A stretch of DNA of 64,000 nt from Enterococcus timonensis (GCF_900104595.1 NZ_FNVY01000004.1:62001-126000); one strand, 5' to 3'. Positions 16,340 to 27,574 are shown, counted from the first letter of the stretch. Notes: a model not told the origin generated them from the letters alone. Program-made: numbers and translations.

Positions 16340-17162
16340 TTTCACTATTCTCCATCCGATTTTGGGCCTGATTATAAGCACCATGCCAAACGTGACCGAC
16401 GAAGCGATTGATTTTTTGTCCATCTAAAATTGCTGCTGCGACAAAATCTTTCGCTAAACTGGTTGCTTCAAGTGGGGTCTTTCCTTTAGCAACGCCGGCA
16501 CAAATAGCTGCCGCCATTGTACAACCGGCGCCATGATTATATGACGTTGCGATTTTTTCTCCCGTGAGCACTACAAAATCAGTGCCATCATGAAAAAGAT
16601 CAGTCGCTTCTGGCGTGTTTAAGCGATGGCCACCTTTAATCAACACATTTTTTGGTCCCAATAAATAAATTTTACGAGCAGCTTCTTTCATTTGTTCAAG
16701 AGTGGTAAGTTCGCCGAGTTCTGATAAAATACCAGCTTCTACTAAATTAGGAGTAGTAATTAGTGCTTGCGGCAATAATTTTTCAATCATAACTTGTGCG
16801 AGTTCCGGTTGCAATAATTCAGTGGGCCCTTTGCAAGCTAAAACTGGATCAATCACGACATTTTGTTGATTGAATTTTTTTAAATAAAAAGCCGCCACTT
16901 CAGCATTTTCCGTCGTTCCAAGCATGCCGGTTTTCGCTGCGGCAATTTCGTCAATGGCAAAAATTGTTGCTAATTGTTTTTCTAAAAGAAAGGAATCGGT
17001 TGGTGTAATTGTATGATTCCAAGTTTCTGGATCCATGGTGACAAAGCTAGTAATCGCTGCTAGGCCAAATGTTCCGTATTCTTGAAATGTTTTTAAATCC
17101 GCTTCTAAACCGGCGCCGCCTGAGACATCGGAGCCAGCAATGGTCAATGTTTTTTTAATCAT
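16329..17162 (-). CDS. pdxK: Pyridoxine/pyridoxal kinase (ThiD-like ribokinase family)
   Basis: 277 aa; the ATG at 17162 is 5 nt after GGAGGTGA. TIAGSDVSGGAGLEADLKTF is the PfkB/ThiD N-terminal signature and NHGAGCTMAAAI carries the anion-hole GAGC loop with the catalytic region. Members phosphorylate HMP (ThiD) or pyridoxine (PdxK). The S component downstream and the divergent MocR/PdxR-like regulator favour vitamin B6 salvage; no thiamine gene or TPP riboswitch is near. A ThiD activity cannot be excluded. Confidence 0.85.
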   Translation of the reverse strand: MIKKTLTIAGSDVSGGAGLEADLKTFQEYGTFGLAAITSFVTMDPETWNHTITPTDSFLLEKQLATIFAIDEIAAAKTGMLGTTENAEVAAFYLKKFNQQNVVIDPVLACKGPTELLQPELAQVMIEKLLPQALITTPNLVEAGILSELGELTTLEQMKEAARKIYLLGPKNVLIKGGHRLNTPEATDLFHDGTDFVVLTGEKIATSYNHGAGCTMAAAICAGVAKGKTPLEATSLAKDFVAAAILDGQKINRFVGHVWHGAYNQAQNRMENSENAK

Positions 17163-17197
17163 CAAATCACCTCCACTTTATTATACAAGATAATCAG

Positions 17198-17226
17198 TTG
17201 ACAAAAACAGCCAATTGGCTTATTTT
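17198..17226 (+). promoter_or_regulatory. Promoter of the MocR-type regulator
   Basis: TTGACA (17198-17203), 17-nt spacer, TATTTT (17221-17226). The spacer contains the perfect palindrome at 17209-17220. Confidence 0.65.
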
Positions 17227-17240
17227 TACCTCAGCCAATT
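17209..17240. promoter_or_regulatory. PdxR/MocR operator candidate
   Basis: AGCCAATTGGCT (17209-17220) is a perfect 12-bp palindrome. Its left half AGCCAATT recurs as a direct repeat at 17233-17240, exactly 24 bp away. Direct plus inverted half-sites are typical of MocR/PdxR binding regions. Confidence 0.6.
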
Positions 17241-17267
17241 TTTCAATTAAGTTATAAAGGAGAGCCC

Positions 17268-18617
17268 ATGGTTAAGAAAATAGCGAAATATCAAGAAATT
17301 ATGGAAGATATTTTACAACAAGCATTAACTGGCAAAATTTTGGTCGGCGATCGTCTGAGTTCCGAGCGAAAGTTAGCCCAACATTATCAGGTGAACCGTT
17401 CCACAATTACTCATGCCCTTGATGAATTAACCGCGCAAGGTTTTTTACTTAGAAAAATTGGCAGCGGGAGCTATTTAAATAAAATCCCCAGTTCAGCGCA
17501 ACTGCCGGTCTGGCGCAATTTTCCCACCAATTCTTTCCATCAACTGCTGCCTAATTTAGTCAAAAAATTACCCGAAAATGCCATCGATGGCTACACCGGC
17601 GAATTGCCGCTAGATTTAATTCCTAGAATTCCTTTGCCAAAATTCAACTGGCAAGATTTTTTACAAGCCGAAGATCACCAAGCACGCGGTTATTTACCTT
17701 TAAGACAACTGCTGGCTGAAAATAATCAAACGAAAGCTGACGAAATTTTAATTACTTCAGGAGCGCAGCAAGGGATTTTTTTGATTTTGCAAGTTTTATT
17801 AAAACCTTTAGAAAAAGTCGCGGTCCTGGCTCCTTCATTTTTTTGGAACTTGCCGATTTTTACCGCCGCTCAAATTCAAAAAGTCGCCATTCCTTTTCAT
17901 CAAGGAAAAATTGATTACGAAGTTTTTGCCGAAAAAATTCAACGTCACCATCTGAAAATGCTCTTTATTAATCCGACATTTCAAAATCCCACCGGCTACA
18001 CGATGTCGGTTACAGCGCGCAGAGAATTAATTGCCTTTGCCAAAAAGCAACAACTATTAATAGTAGAAGACGATGCTTTTGCCAAACTTTATTTCCCTGA
18101 AACGCCAATGCTACCCACGCTACACGAGTTAGCACCAGAGTATGTTTTACATTTAGGATCACTTTCTAAAATTCTCGGTACGACCACTAAAATCGGCTGG
18201 CTACTAGGTCCTGAAAAAATTATCCAACAACTGAGTTTTGCCCGCCAACAGTTAGACTTTTCTTTAAGTATTTTCCCGCAAGTATTTGCCACAGTTGCTC
18301 TTAGTCATCTCGAATTTCCCCAACAGTTAAGACAACTCCAAGAAAAAATCCAGCAAAGAGGCCAAGCGTTATATCTAGCCCAACAAGAAAGTCGACTAGG
18401 ACAAGCCCAAAAGCCCACTGGTGGTTTTTATTTATGGCTAACAGATTTGCCAGCTGAGATTAATGAGGAATTACTAGAAAAAATGCGTCAACAAGGGATT
18501 ATGGCCGCCCCCGGTTTTTTATTTGCCGGACCTAATAATAGTTTGCGAATTAATTTCACTCGGATTCCTGCAAAACTTGCGCCAATCTTTTTCCAGAAAC
18601 TGCAAGCTTGTTTTTGA
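17268..18617 (+). CDS. MocR/PdxR-type regulator (GntR-aminotransferase fusion)
   Basis: 449 aa. The N-terminal GntR winged helix (about residues 8-72; LSSERKLAQHYQVNRSTITHAL) is joined by a linker to a fold-type I aminotransferase-like domain. That domain includes the PLP-lysine loop HLGSLSKILGTTTKIGW, NPTFQNPTGY and VEDDAF. MocR proteins bind PLP as an effector, and PdxR members control B6 genes. The divergent B6 kinase and S component fit this role, as do the repeated AGCCAATT sites in its promoter. The -35 box of the mgtA promoter overlaps its stop codon. Confidence 0.85.
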   Translation: MVKKIAKYQEIMEDILQQALTGKILVGDRLSSERKLAQHYQVNRSTITHALDELTAQGFLLRKIGSGSYLNKIPSSAQLPVWRNFPTNSFHQLLPNLVKKLPENAIDGYTGELPLDLIPRIPLPKFNWQDFLQAEDHQARGYLPLRQLLAENNQTKADEILITSGAQQGIFLILQVLLKPLEKVAVLAPSFFWNLPIFTAAQIQKVAIPFHQGKIDYEVFAEKIQRHHLKMLFINPTFQNPTGYTMSVTARRELIAFAKKQQLLIVEDDAFAKLYFPETPMLPTLHELAPEYVLHLGSLSKILGTTTKIGWLLGPEKIIQQLSFARQQLDFSLSIFPQVFATVALSHLEFPQQLRQLQEKIQQRGQALYLAQQESRLGQAQKPTGGFYLWLTDLPAEINEELLEKMRQQGIMAAPGFLFAGPNNSLRINFTRIPAKLAPIFFQKLQACF

Positions 18618-18642
18618 CAAACGTATTTTTAAACACTACACT
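18614..18642 (+). promoter_or_regulatory. Promoter of the mgtA leader
   Basis: TTGACA (18614-18619), exactly 17 nt, TACACT (18637-18642). Transcription should begin near 18649, just before the M-box. Confidence 0.75.
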
Positions 18643-18660
18643 AGTAATGCAAACAAAATT

Positions 18661-18818
18661 AAATAACCCCGTTAGGTGAGGCTCCTATACAGAAATAGGC
18701 TACTGCGCAGAAATGTCGAGAGACACCAATGTGTAAAACAGGTCGGATCGTCAAGGTCCAACATAAAGTAGCTGAACGCTTGTTCTAAGCTGTATAGTGC
18801 TAAAGCTCAACGGTGAAA
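18661..18818 (+). promoter_or_regulatory. M-box (ykoK) Mg2+ riboswitch aptamer
   Basis: The most conserved M-box segments are present in order: CCGTTAGGTGAGGCTCCTAT, then CTACTGC, then AATGTCGAGAGACACCAATG, then GTAGCTGAACGCTTGTTCTA and TGCTAAAGCTCAACGG. The 5' CCGTT pairs with the 3' AACGG to close P1. It lies directly before an MgtA-type ATPase gene. The M-box is an established Mg2+-sensing transcription attenuator in Firmicutes. Confidence 0.92.
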
Positions 18819-18860
18819 GACTGTCATTTAACTTCCTTCACCGTTGAGGGAAGTTTTTTT
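18806..18860 (+). terminator. M-box expression platform: antiterminator and terminator
   Basis: CTCAACGGTGAA (18806-18817) is perfectly complementary to TTCACCGTTGAG (18837-18848). AACTTCC (18830-18836) is complementary to GGAAGTT (18849-18855), which runs into seven T. The second hairpin is the terminator. The first uses the 3' strand of aptamer P1 and is the antiterminator, so Mg2+ binding should favour termination. Confidence 0.8.
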
Positions 18861-18890
18861 GTCTTAAAAAATAAAAAAGAGGTGACCGCA

Positions 18891-19070
18891 ATGGACGACC
18901 CGGAAACGACAAGTAGCTCAAATGCACATAGACCAATCAAAAATTGCGGAAGCTTTGCGGCTTTCGCCAAGGAGGCCCATTATGAAAAAAGTAACCAAAG
19001 ATCAAGAATTACAAAAACTCGCCCAACTATCCAAACGCGAATTATATATGGAACTACGGACATCAAATAA
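18891..19070 (+). CDS. Upstream ORF in the mgtA leader (putative Mg2+-sensing leader peptide)
   Basis: 59 codons from ATG 18891, with AGAGGTGA five nt upstream. The peptide begins Met-Asp-Asp-Pro-Glu and then becomes basic and serine/threonine-rich; it matches no protein I know. It runs through the mgtA ribosome site (18969-18975) and ends 88 nt inside mgtA in another frame. Acidic/proline-rich N-termini are known to destabilise translating ribosomes at low Mg2+, as in the enterobacterial MgtL peptide. The ORF may therefore couple ribosome drop-off to mgtA translation. That it is translated is inferred only from its ribosome site. Confidence 0.5.
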   Translation: MDDPETTSSSNAHRPIKNCGSFAAFAKEAHYEKSNQRSRITKTRPTIQTRIIYGTTDIK

Positions 19071-21567
19071 CGGTTTAACTAGTGAAGATGCCAAAAAACG
19101 GCTGGAAGAATTTGGCGAAAATAAAGTCCAAGCCCAAAAACCAACGCCAGCGATTCTTTTATTTTTATCTGGCTTTAAAGATCCGTTTGTTTTAGTTTTA
19201 CTACTATTAATAGTCGTTTCCAGTTTAACTGGAGATTTTGAAGCGGCCACAGTTATGATTGTCATGGTATTTCTTTCCGTGGGCATTAGTTTTTGGCAAG
19301 CTTTCAAATCGCAAAAAGCGTCTTTAGCTTTAAAAGAATTAATCGAAAATACCGCCAGTGTCAAACGCGATAATAAAATTCAAGAAATTCCCATGGAGCA
19401 AATTGTTCCCGGAGACATTGTCCAATTATCCACTGGCGACTTAATTCCCGCCGATGCCATTTTAATTTCTACTAAAGATTTATTTGTTAATCAAAGCTCA
19501 CTAACTGGCGAGTCGATGCCGGTGGAAAAATTTGTCGAAGCCAATGTCAGCCACGAAACGCCAGCCAATGCCCTTGATTATCAAGATTTAGTTTTTATGG
19601 GTTGCGATGTTTTATCCGGCATCGGCGAGGCAATTATTTTAAAAACCGGGCCTCGCACTTTCTTTGGCGATGTGGCCAAATCAGCGATGGAAAAACGTGG
19701 CAACACGAATTTTGATCGGGGACTCAATCAAGTTTCCAAACTGTTATTAAAAATGGTCGCCATTTTATTTCCAATTGTCTTTTTACTAAATGGCTTTACT
19801 AAAGGAGACTGGTCGCAAGCTTTCTTCTTTGCTATTGCCGTGGCGGTAGGTTTGACACCGGAAATGTTGCCGATGATTGTTACTAGTAACTTAGCTAAAG
19901 GATCGCAAACGATGGCTAAAGAAAAAGTCATTGTTAAAGAATTGGCCGCTATTCAAAATTTAGGCGCTATGGATGTTTTATGTACCGACAAAACCGGGAC
20001 CATCACGGAAGATCGCGTAGTTTTAGTAGAACACGTGGACCCGTTAGGTAAGACAGATTTAACTGTTGCCGATTATGCCTATTTAAATTCGCATTTTCAA
20101 ACTGGTTGGAAAAATTTAATGGATAAAGCGGTCCTTAATTATTTTGACGAAAAAAAACGGACCCCTGCTGAAGAAAATTTTAAAAAAATCGACGAAATTC
20201 CTTTTGATTTTTCCCGCCGCCGGCTCACCGTGGTGATTGAAAATGAACAACATCAGTTAATGATTACTAAAGGCGCCGTGGAAGAAATGCTGGAAGTCAC
20301 TGGGTTTGCCAAAGTCAATGGGGAAATTCAACCAATCACCCCAGAACTTTTAACTCAAATGACCAACGTCAATCAACAAATGAACGAAAAAGGGATGCGG
20401 GTTATTGCCGTGGCCATTAAAGAAAATGTCCACACCAATCCAACTTATTCCGCAAGTGACGAGTCGGCGATGATTTTAGTAGGCTTTGTGGGCTTTTTGG
20501 ATCCCGCTAAGAAAAGCGCAAAGTCGGCCATAAGTGATTTGCAACGCCATGGAGTAACTGTCAAAGTTTTAACAGGCGACAATCCTATCGTGGCTAAAAA
20601 AGTTTGTCTTGATGTGGGCATTCCAGTGGATCGCGCCTTGACGGGTGCAGATATCGATCAAATGACCGCTGAAGAATTAAGTCAGGCCGTCAAAGATTAT
20701 CATCTGTTTGCCAAATTAAATCCTATGCAAAAATCCCAACTGATTGAAGTCTTGCAAAAAAATGGTTCGACTGTGGGTTACATGGGCGATGGAATTAATG
20801 ATGCGCCGGCTTTGCGGAAAGCGGATGTAGGTATTTCTGTTGATACGGCCGCCGATATTACAAAAGAAGCTAGTAATATTATTTTGCTAGAAAAAAGTTT
20901 GGACGTCTTAGAGGCTGGAGTGCTAGAAGGTCGAAAAGTTTTTTCTAATATGATGAAATATATTAAAATTACCATTAGTTCTAATTTCGGGAATGTTTTT
21001 TCAATTTTAGTAGCGGCCATTTTCCTACCATTTTTACCAATGCTTTCTATTCAACTCCTCGTCCAAAATTTAATTTACGATTTGTCACAACTTTTGATTC
21101 CTTTTGATCATGTAGACAAAGAAGAACTAGCAAAACCTGTCAAATGGGAACTCACCGGCTTAGTGAAATTTACTTTAACGATTGGACCAGTGTCATCGAT
21201 TTTTGATTTGCTGACTTTTGCCGTCATGTGGTTTGTTTTTTCAGCCAATACAGTTGGAGAGCAGGCACTTTTTCAAACAGGTTGGTTTATGATTGGTATC
21301 ACCACCCAAACTTTAGTCTTTCATATTGTCCGAACAAAAAAATTACCATTTTTAAAATCAATTGCTTCTTTACCCGTTTTATTAGGATCAGTCGGCGCAA
21401 TTGGCTTAGCCTTTATACTTGTTTTAACACCGCTAGGGACATTTATTGACTTTACCTCGCTACCAACAAATTATTGGCCATGGTATTTTCTAATTGTTTT
21501 AAGTTATTTAGTCGTTACCGAATTGGCCAAACGACTTTATATCAAAATGGAGGGCGGATGGCTATAA
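18982..21567 (+). CDS. mgtA: P-type Mg2+-transporting ATPase (P3B, MgtA/MgtB)
   Basis: 861 aa from ATG 18982, 6 nt after AAGGAGG; a longer in-frame start at 18922 has no ribosome site. Cation-ATPase N domain, actuator loop with LTGESMPVEK, phosphorylation site CTDKTGTIT, nucleotide-binding KGAVEEM and the hinge TGDNPIVAKK and GDGINDAPAL. The C-terminal helices contain LVQNLIYDLSQLLIPFDHVD, the motif typical of Mg2+ importers rather than Ca2+ pumps. Control by the M-box supports Mg2+ uptake under limitation. Confidence 0.93.
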   Translation: MKKVTKDQELQKLAQLSKRELYMELRTSNNGLTSEDAKKRLEEFGENKVQAQKPTPAILLFLSGFKDPFVLVLLLLIVVSSLTGDFEAATVMIVMVFLSVGISFWQAFKSQKASLALKELIENTASVKRDNKIQEIPMEQIVPGDIVQLSTGDLIPADAILISTKDLFVNQSSLTGESMPVEKFVEANVSHETPANALDYQDLVFMGCDVLSGIGEAIILKTGPRTFFGDVAKSAMEKRGNTNFDRGLNQVSKLLLKMVAILFPIVFLLNGFTKGDWSQAFFFAIAVAVGLTPEMLPMIVTSNLAKGSQTMAKEKVIVKELAAIQNLGAMDVLCTDKTGTITEDRVVLVEHVDPLGKTDLTVADYAYLNSHFQTGWKNLMDKAVLNYFDEKKRTPAEENFKKIDEIPFDFSRRRLTVVIENEQHQLMITKGAVEEMLEVTGFAKVNGEIQPITPELLTQMTNVNQQMNEKGMRVIAVAIKENVHTNPTYSASDESAMILVGFVGFLDPAKKSAKSAISDLQRHGVTVKVLTGDNPIVAKKVCLDVGIPVDRALTGADIDQMTAEELSQAVKDYHLFAKLNPMQKSQLIEVLQKNGSTVGYMGDGINDAPALRKADVGISVDTAADITKEASNIILLEKSLDVLEAGVLEGRKVFSNMMKYIKITISSNFGNVFSILVAAIFLPFLPMLSIQLLVQNLIYDLSQLLIPFDHVDKEELAKPVKWELTGLVKFTLTIGPVSSIFDLLTFAVMWFVFSANTVGEQALFQTGWFMIGITTQTLVFHIVRTKKLPFLKSIASLPVLLGSVGAIGLAFILVLTPLGTFIDFTSLPTNYWPWYFLIVLSYLVVTELAKRLYIKMEGGWL

Positions 21568-23124
<1,557 letters not shown>

Positions 23125-23126
23125 TC

Positions 23127-24104
23127 ATGGCACAAAAAACAATGATTCAGGCGATCACAGACGCCTTAGCGCTTGAAATTCAAAATGATGAAAATGTTTT
23201 GGTTTTCGGAGAAGACGTTGGTAAAAACGGCGGTGTTTTCCGGGCAACAGAAGGATTACAAGCAAAATTCGGTGAAGACCGGGTTTTTGATACACCATTA
23301 GCTGAATCAGGTATTGGTGGATTAGCATTTGGTTTAGCTCTTGAAGGATTCCGTCCTGTTCCAGAAATCCAATTTTTCGGCTTCGTTTTTGAAGTAATGG
23401 ATGAAATTGTAGGACAAATGGCGCGGACACGTTACCGGATGGGTGGCACTCGTAATTTACCAATTACCGTGCGGGCTCCATTTGGTGGTGGTGTGCATAC
23501 ACCAGAACTACACTCAGATAACTTGGAAGGTTTAATTGCCCAATCTCCTGGTATCAGAGTCGTGATTCCTTCAAATCCATATGATGCTAAAGGTTTATTA
23601 ATTGCTTCTATTCGCTCAAATGATCCAGTTGTTTTCTTGGAACATATGAAATTGTATCGTTCTTTCCGCGAGGAAGTGCCGGATGAAGCTTATGAAGTGC
23701 CTCTAGATAAAGCAGCTGTTACTAAAGAAGGTAAAGATATTTCAATTATTACTTATGGCGCTATGGTGCGGGAAGCTAAAAAAGCTGTCGACAACTTGGC
23801 AAAAGAAGGTATTGATGCAGAAATCATCGACCTTAGAACAGTAGCTCCTTTAGATATTGAAACAATTATTGCTTCTGTTGAAAAAACAGGCCGCGTTGTT
23901 GTCGTGCAAGAAGCACAAAAACAAGCTGGCGTGGGTGCTCAAGTGGTTTCTGAAATTTCAGAACGGTCTGTCTTATCCTTACAAGCTCCAATTGGTCGGG
24001 TAAGTGCACCTGATACAGTTTTCCCATTTGGTCAAGCCGAAAATATCTGGTTACCAAATGCAGCTGATATCGAAGAAAAAGTAAAAGAAATCATGAGTTT
24101 TTAA
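23127..24104 (+). CDS. pdhB: Pyruvate dehydrogenase E1 component, beta subunit
   Basis: 325 aa transketolase-like subunit. Marker segments are [46 protein letters not shown] and the C-terminal transketolase domain with [16 protein letters not shown]. It forms the α2β2 E1 enzyme with PdhA. Its start lies 2 nt after the pdhA stop, so translation is probably coupled. Confidence 0.95.
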   Translation: MAQKTMIQAITDALALEIQNDENVLVFGEDVGKNGGVFRATEGLQAKFGEDRVFDTPLAESGIGGLAFGLALEGFRPVPEIQFFGFVFEVMDEIVGQMARTRYRMGGTRNLPITVRAPFGGGVHTPELHSDNLEGLIAQSPGIRVVIPSNPYDAKGLLIASIRSNDPVVFLEHMKLYRSFREEVPDEAYEVPLDKAAVTKEGKDISIITYGAMVREAKKAVDNLAKEGIDAEIIDLRTVAPLDIETIIASVEKTGRVVVVQEAQKQAGVGAQVVSEISERSVLSLQAPIGRVSAPDTVFPFGQAENIWLPNAADIEEKVKEIMSF

Positions 24105-24133
24105 GGGGTAACCCAAGAAAGGAAGGATATTGA

Positions 24134-25801
24134 ATGGCTTTTCAATTTAAAATGCCAGACATCGGCGAAGGAATTGCTGAAGGCGAAATCGTTAAATGGT
24201 TCGTTAAAGTAGGCGACACTATCAAAGAAGATGACAGTTTATTAGAAGTACAAAATGATAAATCCGTTGAAGAAATTCCGTCCCCAGTTACTGGGACGAT
24301 TAAAAATATTTTAGTTCCAGAAGGCACCGTTGCAAATGTAGGGGATGTCCTGATTGAAATCGACGCTCCTGGATTTGAAGGCAACGATGCACCTGCCGCT
24401 GCTGCTCCAGTTCAAGAAGCACCAAGTGAAGTTGCGGCCCCTGCACAAGCAGCTGCTGCTGCACCTCAAGTATCTGGTGGTTTTTATCAATTTAAATTAC
24501 CAGATATTGGTGAAGGAATTGCTGAAGGCGAAATCGTTAAATGGTTCGTTAAAGCAGGCGACACAATCAAAGAAGACGACAGTTTATTAGAAGTCCAAAA
24601 TGATAAATCCGTTGAAGAAATTCCATCCCCTGTTACTGGGACAATTAAAAAAATCGTCGTTGAAGAAGGTACAGTCGCTAATGTTGGTGACGTATTAGTC
24701 GAAATCGACGCACCAGGACACAATACAAGTGCTGCCGCTCCTGTTCAAGTAGAAGCTCAAACAAGCCAAGCTGCTGGTCAAAACGTAGCTGCAACTGCTG
24801 CTGCGGCTCCTGTTGTCGAAGCAAAAGCTGGTTTAGATGAACCTAATAAACGCGTTTTAGCAATGCCTTCAGTTCGTCAATTTGCCCGGGAAAAAGGCGT
24901 TGACATCACTTTAGTTGCTCCAAGTGGTAAATCCGGTCGGACAACTAAAGAAGATATCGAAAGCTTCTTAGCTGGTGGTTCAAAAGCTACAACGACAAGT
25001 GCTGCTCCAGTTCAAGCTGCAAGCGCACCTGCAACAGCTTCTGCACAAGCTACAGCTCCTGCAGAAAAACCAAAAGCCTTTAAATCTAATTTATCTGATC
25101 AAGAAACACGCGAACCATTAACACCAACGCGTAAAGCTATTGCCAAAGCGATGGTGACTTCAAAACATACTGCACCACACGTTACATTATTTGATGAAGT
25201 AGAAGTAACTAAATTATGGGATCACCGCAAGAAATTCAAACAATTAGCAGCTGATAATGGCACGAAATTAACTTTCTTGCCTTACGTTGTTAAAGCTTTG
25301 ACTTTAACTGCCAAAAAATTCCCAGTTTTAAATGCTTCAATTGATGATTCAACAAATGAAATCGTCTATAAACATTACTTTAATATCGGCATTGCTACTG
25401 ATACAGATCATGGTTTGTATGTTCCTAACGTTAAAGATGCTGAAACAAAAGGTTTGTTTGCTATCGCCGATGAAATTAATACAAAAGCCGCTGCTGCTCA
25501 TGATGGAAAATTAGCTGCTGACGATATGCGTAATGGTACCATTACTATTTCTAATATCGGATCAGTTGGTGGTGGATTCTTTACACCGGTAATTAACTAT
25601 CCAGAAGTTGCCATCTTAGGTGTTGGAACAATTGCTCAACAACCTATTGTCAATAGCGAAGGCGAATTAGCTGTCGGTCGGGTCTTGAAACTTTCTCTAA
25701 GTTTTGACCATCGAATCGTTGACGGCGCTACTGCCCAAAAAGCAATGAACAATGTAAAACGTTTGTTAGCTGACCCTGAATTATTAATGATGGAAGGATG
25801 A
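24134..25801 (+). CDS. pdhC: Pyruvate dehydrogenase E2, dihydrolipoyl acetyltransferase (two lipoyl domains)
   Basis: 555 aa. Two nearly identical lipoyl domains (about residues 2-77 and 119-194), each with the lipoylated lysine in QNDKSVEE. They are joined by Ala/Pro-rich linkers. The peripheral subunit-binding domain (about 235-275) contains [15 protein letters not shown] and [12 protein letters not shown]. The catalytic domain (about 325-555) ends with the active-site [13 protein letters not shown]. It forms the core of the PDH complex. The two lipoyl copies differ at only a few residues, which suggests recent duplication or gene conversion. Confidence 0.95.
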   Translation: MAFQFKMPDIGEGIAEGEIVKWFVKVGDTIKEDDSLLEVQNDKSVEEIPSPVTGTIKNILVPEGTVANVGDVLIEIDAPGFEGNDAPAAAAPVQEAPSEVAAPAQAAAAAPQVSGGFYQFKLPDIGEGIAEGEIVKWFVKAGDTIKEDDSLLEVQNDKSVEEIPSPVTGTIKKIVVEEGTVANVGDVLVEIDAPGHNTSAAAPVQVEAQTSQAAGQNVAATAAAAPVVEAKAGLDEPNKRVLAMPSVRQFAREKGVDITLVAPSGKSGRTTKEDIESFLAGGSKATTTSAAPVQAASAPATASAQATAPAEKPKAFKSNLSDQETREPLTPTRKAIAKAMVTSKHTAPHVTLFDEVEVTKLWDHRKKFKQLAADNGTKLTFLPYVVKALTLTAKKFPVLNASIDDSTNEIVYKHYFNIGIATDTDHGLYVPNVKDAETKGLFAIADEINTKAAAAHDGKLAADDMRNGTITISNIGSVGGGFFTPVINYPEVAILGVGTIAQQPIVNSEGELAVGRVLKLSLSFDHRIVDGATAQKAMNNVKRLLADPELLMMEG

Positions 25802-25808
25802 TAAAAAA

Positions 25809-27215
25809 ATGGTTGTAGGAGATTTTGCCATTGAATTAGATACAGTTGTAGTTGGTGCCGGACCTGGTGGCTATGTAGCCGCCATCCGCGCTGCTGAAAT
25901 GGGTCAAAAAGTTGCCATTATTGAACGGGAATTTATTGGTGGTGTTTGTTTAAACATCGGCTGTATTCCTTCTAAAGCTTTGATTTCTGCTGGACATCGT
26001 TATCAAGAAGCTTTAGATTCTAAAATCTTTGGTGTTTCAACGAAAGATGTAACTTTAGACTTCAAACAAACTCAAGACTGGAAAGAAAATAAAGTTGTTC
26101 ATAAATTGACTTCTGGTGTTGAAATGCTTTTGAAAAAACACAAGGTTGAAATTTTACGTGGAGAAGCATTTTTCGTCGATGATCATAATTTGCGCGTGAT
26201 GCATCCAGAATCTGCTCAAACATATTCCTTTAATAATGCGATCGTGGCTACTGGTTCTCGTCCAATCGAAATCAAAGGATTTCCATTTGGTCCCCGGGTT
26301 CTAGATTCCACTGGTGGTTTAGGATTACCAGAAGTTCCTAAGAAATTCGTTATTATCGGTGGCGGTGTTATCGGTACTGAACTTGGTGGCGCATATGCTA
26401 ACCTTGGTTCAGAAGTAACAATTTTGGAAGGTTCACCACAAATCTTACCAACTTATGAAAAAGATATGGTGAAAGTTGTTGAAGATAGCTTCAAGAAAAA
26501 AGGCATGACGATTGTTACAAAAGCCATGGCTAAAGAAGCAATTGACAATGGCGATTCCGTAACTGTGAAATACGAAGTCGAAGGTAAAATGCAAGAAATT
26601 ACTGCCGATTACGTTATGGTAACAGTTGGTCGTCGTCCTAACACTAATGATTTAGGTCTTGAACAAGCTGGTGTTACTGTTGGCGAACGTGGCTTAATTC
26701 CTGTGGACAAACAAGGTCGGACCAATGTGAAAAATATTTTCGCAATTGGCGATATTGTTCCTGGAGCTGCATTAGCTCACAAAGCTTCTTACGAAGGTAA
26801 AATTGCCGCTGAAGCTATTTCTGGCAAAGCTGCCGAAGTAGATTACAAAGCAATGCCTGCTGTAGCCTTTACTGATCCAGAATTGGCTTCTGTTGGGATG
26901 ACTATTGCTGATGCAAAAGCTGCTGGTATCGATGCTAAACAATCGAAATTCCCATTTGCCGGTAACGGTCGGGCATTATCATTGAACGCAACAGAAGGTT
27001 TCTTCCGTTTGGTAACAACTAAAGATGACAATGTCGTTATCGGTTGCCAAATCGCCGGCGTCGGCGCTTCAGATATTGTGTCAGAATTATCTCTAGCTAT
27101 TGAATCTGGCATGAACGCTGAAGACATCGCGTTAACTATTCACCCACATCCATCTCTAGGTGAAATCGTCATGGATACCGCTGAATTAGCACTAGGATTA
27201 CCAATCCATATTTAA
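25809..27215 (+). CDS. pdhD: Dihydrolipoamide dehydrogenase (E3)
   Basis: 468 aa flavoprotein disulfide reductase. FAD-binding [20 protein letters not shown], redox-active disulfide [16 protein letters not shown]-binding [20 protein letters not shown] and the C-terminal catalytic HPHPSLGE (His-Glu pair) are all present. It reoxidises the E2 lipoyl groups. It ends the operon; the stop codon is followed within 7 nt by an array of four palindromic repeat units. Confidence 0.95.
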   Translation: MVVGDFAIELDTVVVGAGPGGYVAAIRAAEMGQKVAIIEREFIGGVCLNIGCIPSKALISAGHRYQEALDSKIFGVSTKDVTLDFKQTQDWKENKVVHKLTSGVEMLLKKHKVEILRGEAFFVDDHNLRVMHPESAQTYSFNNAIVATGSRPIEIKGFPFGPRVLDSTGGLGLPEVPKKFVIIGGGVIGTELGGAYANLGSEVTILEGSPQILPTYEKDMVKVVEDSFKKKGMTIVTKAMAKEAIDNGDSVTVKYEVEGKMQEITADYVMVTVGRRPNTNDLGLEQAGVTVGERGLIPVDKQGRTNVKNIFAIGDIVPGAALAHKASYEGKIAAEAISGKAAEVDYKAMPAVAFTDPELASVGMTIADAKAAGIDAKQSKFPFAGNGRALSLNATEGFFRLVTTKDDNVVIGCQIAGVGASDIVSELSLAIESGMNAEDIALTIHPHPSLGEIVMDTAELALGLPIHI

Positions 27216-27221
27216 GAAAAA

Positions 27222-27336
27222 GGTTGTGAAAATAGCGGTATGTGACGTAGAGAATTAGGAAAATTTTTTGAAAATCTCGATTTTGGATTTTTAAAAATTT
27301 TATCTATTCTCCTAGTCACAGCAATTTTCACACCGC
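27222..27336 (+). repeat. Palindromic repeat unit, array 2, unit 1 (subtype a)
   Basis: GGTTGTGAAAAT pairs with ATTTTCACACC and TGTGAC with GTCACA. GAGAATTAGGAAAATTTTT faces AAAAATTTTATCTATTCTC. The core is the AAAATC ... GATTTT subtype a hairpin. Confidence 0.88.
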
Positions 27337-27344
27337 TAAAAAAA

Positions 27345-27457
27345 GGTTGTGTTTTGAACGGTTAATGGCGTAGAAAATTAGGGTAATGGTGTATGACTGC
27401 AAAGCAGGCAGAAGGCATTACGTCTATTTTCCTAGCCATTGTTCAAAACACACCGTC
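27345..27457 (+). repeat. Palindromic repeat unit, array 2, unit 2 (subtype c)
   Basis: GGTTGTGTTTTGAAC pairs perfectly with GTTCAAAACACACC and AATGGC with GCCATT. TAGAAAATTAGG lies against CTATTTTCCTA. The subtype c core contains CTGCAAAGCAG. Confidence 0.88.
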
Positions 27458-27463
27458 CATTAA

Positions 27464-27574
27464 GGTTGTCGAAGGCACGGTTAGGGACGTAGAAAAATAG
27501 GAATTCTAAGAGCGAATGGTACATTCGCCGAAAGAATTATCTTTTTTCCTAGACCCTCTGCCAGAGACACCGTC
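27464..27574 (+). repeat. Palindromic repeat unit, array 2, unit 3 (subtype b)
   Basis: GGTTGTC start and GACACCGTC end. AGGGAC region opposes GACCCT, AATTCT opposes AGAATT, and the apical hairpin is GCGAATGGTACATTCGC. Confidence 0.88.

Noticed and set aside
18922-18981. Longer N-terminus for MgtA starting at ATG 18922
   Set aside because: No ribosome site there, while ATG 18982 has AAGGAGG at ideal distance; the extension would also overlap the leader ORF.
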